Shown here: positions 57,393-64,000 of the stretch, piece after piece
Position numbering within the stretch: position 1 is the stretch's first letter
How the letters are laid out: each line of letters opens with the position of its first letter
DNA from: Styela clava
Taxonomy: Eukaryota; Chordata; Ascidiacea; Stolidobranchia; Styelidae
NCBI RefSeq assembly: GCF_964204865.1
Contig: NC_135250.1
Coordinates: 1,364,001-1,428,000, forward strand
Direction: 5' to 3'
Length of the DNA stretch: 64,000 nt
Notes under the pieces: model-generated
The model's database searches: none
Told to the model about the DNA's origin: nothing
The model's input: the letters and a program-made list of their open reading frames with translations, nothing else
Translations under genes and position numbers: made by a program

Positions 57393-58604
57393 ACTGCCCA
57401 CATTGGTAGGCATAGTTGCGTTTTAAATTGAAAGAAATCTTCATTAATGGTCAGAAGGTGTTGTCAGATTGTTTTGTTAGTTAGCAGGTAATTTATTACT
57501 GATCTGATACACAAACTTGGCACTGTCAAATGATGATTAGTGTTTGATTTATTTTTTCAGGAAAAAGGGAAGATAACCCATTATCAGCTGCTTAGATGTC
57601 CCATCGATATTTGAATTTTCGCCATCCCCAGAGAGGAAGAGAATAGTTAGAAAAAGGGGGGTTTTGAAGAAAGGCAAAAGGCAGGACCATTTCAACAAAT
57701 TCTGTTAACTTGTATGCGTTGCAATATTAATTTGCAGTTGTTAGCATAAACATTTAATGTGTCTTTCGACTAGACCTACCACACTTTAAAAAAAGCCGCC
57801 TACACCCCTTTTCACTAGAACCATAATACTGTAAAATATTTGATAGAAATTACCCCCGAGGCATCATATCTTCCATTTGAAAGGGCTGTGGAGGCAGATA
57901 CATTTTTTACTCTAAATTATGGAATGTTACTTCCAGGTTATCTTTTCCTTGCTTATAGATATCTTGGGGTTAGTGACTCCAACTGACCCATGCATGCCAC
58001 ACTGAAAATTCTCTTGTGTACCCATAAAATAAGGCTGTTGGAGCCTTCAGACCTTGAAAACAGTCGAATCTGAGCACGATGGATTCATGTGAAACACGTA
58101 ATATGCATTTAGAGGCAAAAATATCCCATCCTGAGCAGCACCGATCCACAACCTCCTGCCTATGGAATCAAAACATTAGACAAATTGGTGTACTGTGCGC
58201 ATTCACAAATCTTTGCGAATCAAGTGTGCCTTTTGACTAAAGAAAATTTAGCATTGAAATGGTCAATCTCAATATCAAACTAGTATCTGCAGATAAAACG
58301 AATTGTTTTTTAAGAATACATTTTTGATGTGCTTTATTTTTCAAATATAATTTATAATTACTGTAAAGTGTGTGATACATTTGGTAACATGAATACCATT
58401 TGCAAATTAGCTTGGGTTACACCCCTCTCAAATAAAAGTTTAGACTCTTAAGTCATATCTCATAAATTCTTTAAACAAAAGGTTGCGCCTAGCCGGCTAC
58501 CCATCAGAATTTCCTTTCAGATCACAAAGTCGCAATATTACGCCTCGGTAAGTTTCATTGGCAACTGTATCTGGTTGTAGTATCGGTGTCCAACGTTAGA
58601 CTAA
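57393..58604. other. Spacer between inverted-repeat arms, first part
   Basis: AT-rich sequence without a recognised feature; the remaining spacer holds the YqaJ-like exon at 58605-58860. Confidence 0.4.
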
Positions 58605-58860
58605 AATCTTCACTACCAGACCCACCGAAACAATTTTTTTTCTTGATAGGGTCGTCTTGAAGTTGCTTTTGTTAAAGCACAATGGACACTTTATCTCCAC
58701 CAATCCACAGTAATCACAAGTTACTTTGTCATTACGATAAGCATCAATAAATGGATACTGAGGATGTATTATCAAGTCACGCAAGCTGAGGTCTTGTGCC
58801 ACTGTGGTCTTGTTGCAACTTATACTTTGCCATACATCTATTCCATGGTCGCACCCATAT
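58605..58860 (-). pseudogene. YqaJ-type nuclease exon fragment
   Basis: After CTTACAG the minus-strand frame reads YGCDHGIDVW, then LIIHPQYPFIDAYRNDKV, then CDYCGLVEIKCPLCF. The Tyr-Pro-(F)-x-x-A-x-x-D ... C-G-x-V-E-I-K-C-P pattern matches the D...E-x-K core of YqaJ/lambda-exonuclease-type domains found in transposon-borne and phage proteins. About 85 codons are seen; the frame continues without a clear donor and I find no second exon. It lies 3' of the minus-strand THAP exon (59537-59645), as expected if both came from one THAP-YqaJ protein gene. Confidence 0.65.
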
Positions 58861-59035
58861 CTGTAAGATAATGGATACAGATAGAGTTTTCATAAAATCT
58901 AACGATCAAGGAGTGTGAAATTTAGGTCCATATCCCACCACAGACACTAGTCCCAAATAAGTTTGATTCCGGGTAGCATATCTTTTTTACCAATGACAAC
59001 AAAAAGACATTATGGATCAGTTGTACAAGCACCAT

Positions 59036-59262
59036 TAGGATAGGATTTATCTGGGGAGGAGGGGGAGCAAGTTATTTGTTATCAGAAGCATGGACTTGGA
59101 TGGTGGGGAATGGTCGTAACCGATCAGCGGTCATGTGAACCACCCTCGGTGGGAGTAGAGCTGCAATCCTCTCGCACATAACTATCCCCGCATGGGATTG
59201 AAACCTGTGAAACTCCCAGGTGATCAGAGAGGCCGTGGCGAGCGTATTCCTAGATGGCGAAT
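59036..59262 (-). repeat. SINE inside the right inverted-repeat arm
   Basis: Minus-strand SINE with the TAGGATAGGATTTATC tail, body CAGCGGTCATGTGAACCACC, and head broken at GGCGAGCGTATTCCTAGATG. The break is the same as in the left arm. Confidence 0.75.
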
Positions 59263-59536
59263 TCGATTGAATTCTGGTTATTTTTTGCATGACCACTGGT
59301 GTGAAACTTTAGTTATCTATTCAACCTTTCACACTTAGTAATAGATTACCTGCTAATTAGGGAAACAATACCTTATAGTAATTGAATATTAATTCCTTAC
59401 TGTCTTACACAAGTCAAGTCTGCAACTGCAAGTAGGCCCACGCCTAGGCCTACTAATAACAGTAGTTTGTCATCTGCTTTCCATTGAAATGAGGAAAAAA
59501 ATGATAACGGCACACTATCACCACATTATCACTCAC

Positions 59537-59645
59537 CATCAACGAAGTGCGTTCCGGATCTTTTGAAATCAGTGGAATATAACTGAAGATCCATTTCGTT
59601 GTCTATACTATACGTACAGCCAACAGAACAATACGAAATAACCAT
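59537..59645 (-). pseudogene. THAP zinc-finger exon, internally deleted
   Basis: MVISYCSVGCTYSIDNEMDL at the start; the middle is deleted relative to the 56647-56843 copy, then THFVDG and a GTGAGT donor. The finger lacks its tryptophan block and third cysteine, so it cannot fold normally. Confidence 0.75.
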
Positions 59646-60039
59646 TTTCAACAGCCAAACAAAACGGAAACGTATAATCCGACTTGCAACTAACAGGAGC
59701 CAAATGGACGTTTTTGTTTTATTGCCGTCCAGTAACAAAGTCACGTGACCCGTGCAAGTCTTCTATATGCTTGTTTTTGTGTTGACAAATAAAAGATTGA
59801 TTGATTGGTCTTCCTGAACACGGTGGAGCTTGATTTCACTTCATATTTTTCCGTTTTTATCAATTTGAGAGACATTTTTGCAGCTCTAATGTTTCATTTA
59901 ATGCGTATATGACCCCAGATTGCCTGTTTTATCACTTTTCCTCTTCACATGATAAATAGGAAAATCTAGCACCCATGAATGAAGATGAACCATGTCCTTG
60001 CTAAGCCAGCGATCTGCGGTGAATTACAACGATTTTAAA

Positions 60040-61800
60040 GCGGTTATCATTGCTTTATTATCAGAGAACAGAATCACACAGATTCACAACAGATAAGCTA
60101 AAAACAAACAAAAGAGCATTGAATTGAAGGAAGGAAGGTAAAATAGGCTCATATCTGAGTAAAGTTACAAGTCGCCAAGGAAATTCATCTCTAGGCAAAT
60201 TTACAGGCGACCAACTGAAATGCGAAGACCACTGAAACTATATAGAATTATGATGGTTCAGTACACACCAATAAATATGAATTCACACGATACTTGAATC
60301 AGTACAAAAGTGGAGCATTACTCTAATGTAGTGGTTTTCAACCTAGGTTCCGTGGCCCTCTGGGGGTTCTGCCAGTACAGTACAGACTTTACACAACTTT
60401 ACATTCAAACCTAAGGGTCTATATTAATATATGAATATTAAATATAACCAAATATCAGGTTTACCACTATAGTTGAACTTATGTTTTGCCAGTATTAGAT
60501 TTGTTTCGTTATGTATTTATAATTTACACAATTCAGACAATAAAACCAATGCGCAAGGGTCCCTTCACCCTCTAGAACAGGGGTCTAGAACCCGTGGCTC
60601 TTTTGGTGACGGCATAGGGCTCCCAGAAAAATCTAATATTCTAAAGCTAAGCTTACTATTGTTACGAGTTTTCAAACTCTTTTATAGCCAAATTTGCCAA
60701 TAAGTTTGAGAACGCGCGCCCAGCGCATGTCTATGTTATGCGAGAGAATTACCAGACAGGCATTGTGACAAAACTAGGGGATTCCTAGTTTTTAAAATAC
60801 TGTGGAGATGCCTAAACATAAAAAGGCTGATGACACTGATGAGTATCGTAGATTTCAACTTGTGCTGCATGTGAGCACCCTTTCGAAGCCCTCAGCGACA
60901 ACATGCAGTATCAGGATGTGTTGACTTTTGAGTAAAAATTTCAGGCCTGATTAAGTGAAGAAATTATAGGCCTATATGGCTCGCACGGAAATGCAATCGA
61001 GAATACGAGTATGTGCCTTTTATGGCTCTCTTGGCCAAAAAGGTTCCCGACCCCTGCTCTAAAATGTTTTTTTCATTGGTGCTCCGCTCCACCAAAGAGA
61101 TTGGACATTACAGGACTAGTAGATATTATTAGACCCGGAAAATCAATCGAGCTATTTCATAAAACAGCAAGAATCAATCAAATTTGGGGAAATTAGTGTA
61201 AAATAAAAACTCCATTTGAAATCCACACATAAAACACTTTTGTTACAAGCTTATTTCGGCACTATATCAGGTGGTGGAGACTCAAATTTAAAAAAAGCGA
61301 GGAAGGAATAACAAAATTCGAAGTAGGCAAAAAAGGATGTATTGAAAAAAAGGTTAGAACCACTACTGAAGCCTATCTATCATCAGTAACTAATAACAAA
61401 TATGAATTAGTTGATAAGTTTATTTCGAATCCATGCTCAGCATAACAGCCGATAAAATGATTAATAAAAACAAGCAAATAAAAACTAATTATGAAATCAG
61501 GAGAGCAAACGAAACCTTGGATAAGCAGTGAGATAATTAGCAAGTATATATCCTAAAGCTGAGCATGATGAATCAACCCATGAATCCCATGAACAATCAA
61601 TATAAAGCCATACATATATACTTAATACAGCGTGAGAATAACTAATATATAGAAGGTATTTTTATATTGGCGCAGCGCAAAAGAAAATAAAAGAATGGCA
61701 CATAGAATTAAATCAGGTGAGAAATTTGCATAAATTAAAAAAAAATGACTTTGAACACAAGTAAAACAAATTGTAGGTAGTTAATTTACTTAAATTGAGG
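60040..61800 (+). repeat. Repeated block A, second copy
   Basis: Partner of 42390-44300 with the same order of landmarks, interrupted by the hAT at 60578-61056. Similarity fades after about 61790. Confidence 0.6.
60578..61056. mobile_element. hAT element, 479 bp
   Basis: Left end CAGGGGTCTAGAACCCGTGG; right end AAAGGTTCCCGACCCCTG. Flanks ctctagaa (60570-60577) and ctctaaaa (61057-61064) match at 7 of 8. GGCTCTTTTGG near the left pairs with ATGGCTCTCTTGGCC in the right. Confidence 0.78.
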
Positions 61801-61949
61801 CAATAAAATTTTGCGTAAGAACATTTGCATAGAAAATACGGTAAATGATATTCACAGGGTATCCCTGCCACACTTTGAAAACATTGGAGTGCATAGAATG
61901 AAACAAAAAATGAACAACGGAAATTCAGAATAAAAAAATCTAGTTTCAT

Positions 61950-63191
61950 GGCACTAAAGATTGGAAAATAGATAAATTATGTTCACATCATAAGCGAGAC
62001 ATCAAAGGTTCAAGCAACATTCATTCAGTTTATTGCTCAACTAAAGGCCACCAATACCTTATCAAAGAATACATAGTCTTGCCCAGACAAAATGTGAAAC
62101 ACCATTACAAGCAGAAAGTTACCCCCACCAAAATGAAGCATAGATCAGCAAAATGAAGATCTTGAGGGTCCACGAGATAGAGGGACAACCAAACCACAAG
62201 ATGTCAAAGAATTTAATAAATTTATTTTAATTCAAGTGGGTGTGATGAGCTCGATTTTATTGGCATTGTCTAATGGTTGAATCTTCTGAGTGAGTATAAA
62301 TTTAGGTAGGCAATGCAGAACAGGCCAGCTAACTGGCTGGCTGCTTGCACAAAGACATAAATATCAATTTTAATCAAAAATCAAACAATTGGTAATCATC
62401 ATTTAAATATTATAATATTGTCATGTATAATCAAAATATAGATTTAATACAATTTTGCAATTCAGAAAACAAAAAATTATTCTTTATGGAGTCAGCTCTG
62501 GAAATTTTTTTCACTTTCCTAAAAACAAAATAATTTTGATTAGGATAAGAATTTCATGCCCAAGAGTTTTATCAAAATCAAACACAGTGAACGCTTTAGC
62601 CATTATGGTCTATTTCTTTATATTTTAGAATGAATATGGAGGGGCGTTGACTGATTGGGGATTGGACTGAAAAGAGCAATACGACTGTTCTCGGTTAAAT
62701 CAGGTAATCAATCAATCCCACAACACAAATAGACTACGGTAATTCACAGTTCTGTATCCAGTGAAAGGTTAATTTAGAGCAAGAATTGACCACAAAGATT
62801 ATTTCTGCAAATTCCATAGCAGTTTCATTTGAAATATTATCATTTCGTACAATGAAAGCGTCACAGTGTGACTAAAATTTTCATTTTATTCCACAACTTG
62901 TGACTTGTGTCAAATATTATGTTAAAATGTTCTTCAACCTGACTTATCGCAGCATAATCTTAGTAAAATAGGAGGCTTGAGTCAACCAAACAAAATGACA
63001 GTGACTCAACTTGGCTTTTTCCCCAAAAAAAAGGCTTTCAACAAGCTGCCACTAACATTAGAAAACCACCACCTCTAGAAAAAACAAAATCTTTGTAGTT
63101 TAGCATATTGCCTCATAATTAATTACACAGTTGTTGAGAAAAAAGACATAGATTTTGAATAGACACTTTCTTGACTAGAACAAATACTCAC
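61950..63191. other. Stretch without a recognised feature
   Basis: If the FN3 module at 63192-63467 belongs to a third gene copy, its downstream exons should lie here. I searched for sequence like exons 6-8 of copy 1 (LEDQLLLDD, VGSGQSHN, basic tail) and see none. Confidence 0.35.
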
Positions 63192-63467
63192 CGATTCTAT
63201 GATAAACTTTTATTTTTTCCCCTTTTATACCATCAGAGTTTTGTACTCTTATCTGGAACTCGTATTTGTCTCCATATTCCCATTGCGGCAGATCGACTAG
63301 AACAAAATTTTCTTTAACGAAGTATGTGCGAATGTATTGATTTCGAAAGAGTTTCACTTTCTTAATCTTGACCTTGTATCTGATGATTCCTTCACATACA
63401 GCTCCCCACTCAACTTTGATCTGGCCTTCTTCTTCAGAAACTTGTGGATCTTCTGGCACAGGAATTT
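63192..63467 (-). CDS. Single-exon FN3 module of a third, divergent FN3 gene
   Basis: Acceptor CACAATTTAG, donor GTGAGT, 276 bp, phase 1 at both ends, as for exon 5 of copy 1 (270 bp). The frame reads PEDPQVSEEEGQIKVEWGAV, then IIRYKVKIKK, then YGDKYEFQIRVQNSDGIKGE. The Pro-rich entry, the W of strand B, the Y of strand F (Y-x-F-x-I-x-V-x-N) and the closing G-x-K-G-E are FN3 features. NIRYKI in copy 1 corresponds to IIRYKV here. Neighbouring exons could not be assigned with confidence. Confidence 0.72.
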
Positions 63468-63765
63468 CTAAATTGTGAAATACCAGCTGCAGTTATTGGA
63501 CTTTCATAAATATTAAATATTGTGAAAGCCTTTTAAACAAAAATATCTTGGAACAACCGGGGTTGTAATCAAATTCTTTTTCAAATGGCTGGGAATTTGA
63601 TGTCAAGTATAAATTCTAGAACTCACCGCCCAGATTGGGGTCACAAACAGCGTTAATTAAGTAGAAGTCCCATAAAACTAAACTAGCAATCCTAGACGAG
63701 GGTCACCAGAGTCTTGAGCCGACCAAAACTCCTACTTGATATCTTATAAGTACGATTAATTTCAT

Positions 63766-63959
63766 TTATATGAAGCTAGTCTTTGATAAATGATGACTGA
63801 AGTCAATGAATGGAGCCTCCCGAACAAACACCTCGTGGGGAGACTGATATTGATTGACAGTTGCCACATTGCATTGCATGTTAGTCACGATGACATCTCT
63901 GATAACACTGAATGCGTGAGCAGGCTTTAATCTTGTTCTAATTATCCCCATAATATTTA
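63766..63959 (-). other. Possible terminal coding exon of a gene extending past the window
   Basis: After TTTTTGCAG a 64-codon phase-1 frame runs to TAA, with RTRLKPAHAFSVIRDVIVTN and SPHEVFVREAPFIDFSHHLS. The phase agrees with the neighbouring FN3 exon and the composition looks coding, but no domain is recognised. If real, it ends a gene that lies upstream of the FN3 module. Confidence 0.33.
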
Positions 63960-64000
63960 CTGCAAAAACATACTAGTTTTGTAGTCGGTTGATGATACTA

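Larger units (their letters stand above)
59036..59682 (-). repeat. Inverted repeat, right arm
   Basis: Reverse-complement partner of 56612-57392. It contains the SINE at 59036-59262 and the shortened THAP exon at 59537-59645. Similarity ends at about 59682, where the left arm meets the LINE. Confidence 0.85.

Noticed and set aside
63628-63735. Hydrophobic frame with a GTGAGT donor, a possible leader exon for the 63.2-kb FN3 module
   Set aside because: It has the right phase but no ATG in frame and an early stop upstream; too weak to call.
1-64000. CRISPR arrays, bacterial operons or rRNA
   Set aside because: No regular repeat-spacer pattern, no ribosome-binding-site-led gene strings and no rRNA-like sequence; the window is eukaryotic.

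Overview
The window is AT-rich animal genomic DNA: GT-AG introns, many short exons, and large amounts of hAT-type DNA transposons, MITEs, a tRNA-derived SINE and a decayed LINE. TOLLIP, PPP4R1, death-fold, FN3 and THAP sequences make it metazoan. The compact intronless TOLLIP and PPP4R1 genes and the style of the repeats suggest an invertebrate, plausibly a tunicate, but nothing here proves the taxon.

Layout. (1) 1-10.5 kb, plus strand: exons of one or two death-fold (death-domain-like) genes. Every exon I could define begins and ends in phase 1. The introns carry hAT elements, a MITE, duplicated blocks and a 47-bp minisatellite. (2) 10.5-22.2 kb: no gene found; a nested pair of hAT elements with perfect 8-bp target duplications, a hAT transposase remnant, several SINEs. 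(3) 22.2-27.8 kb, plus strand: two intronless genes, TOLLIP (304 aa) and PPP4R1 (981 aa). These are the two secure protein-coding genes. (4) 27.8-34 kb: intergenic, with MITE and hAT remnants. (5) 34-51.3 kb, minus strand: two tandem copies of an unrecognised FN3 gene. Copy 1 (41857 to 33987) reads as eight exons, about 422 residues: a myristoylation-type N-terminus, an FN3 domain split over two exons, a second FN3 in one exon, a ~127-residue domain I do not recognise, a Gly/Asn-rich segment and a basic tail. Its third exon is split by a 1.9-kb hAT with a perfect 8-bp target duplication. Copy 2 (51307 to 44437) keeps exons 3-8 but has an in-frame stop, a destroyed splice donor and a GC donor, and no 5' exons were found. 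(6) 52-64 kb: a tandem 316-bp repeat, a minus-strand LINE in several frames, a 0.6-0.8-kb inverted repeat whose arms each hold a THAP-domain exon and a SINE, a YqaJ-nuclease-like exon between the arms, a block repeated from the copy 2 3' flank, and another single-exon FN3 module at 63.2-63.5 kb.

How it fits together: TOLLIP (ubiquitin/phosphoinositide adaptor of innate signalling) lies between a death-fold locus and an FN3 locus that looks cytoplasmic and membrane-anchored. A shared immune role for the neighbours is only a guess. The clearest story is a young tandem gene family being broken up by hAT elements.
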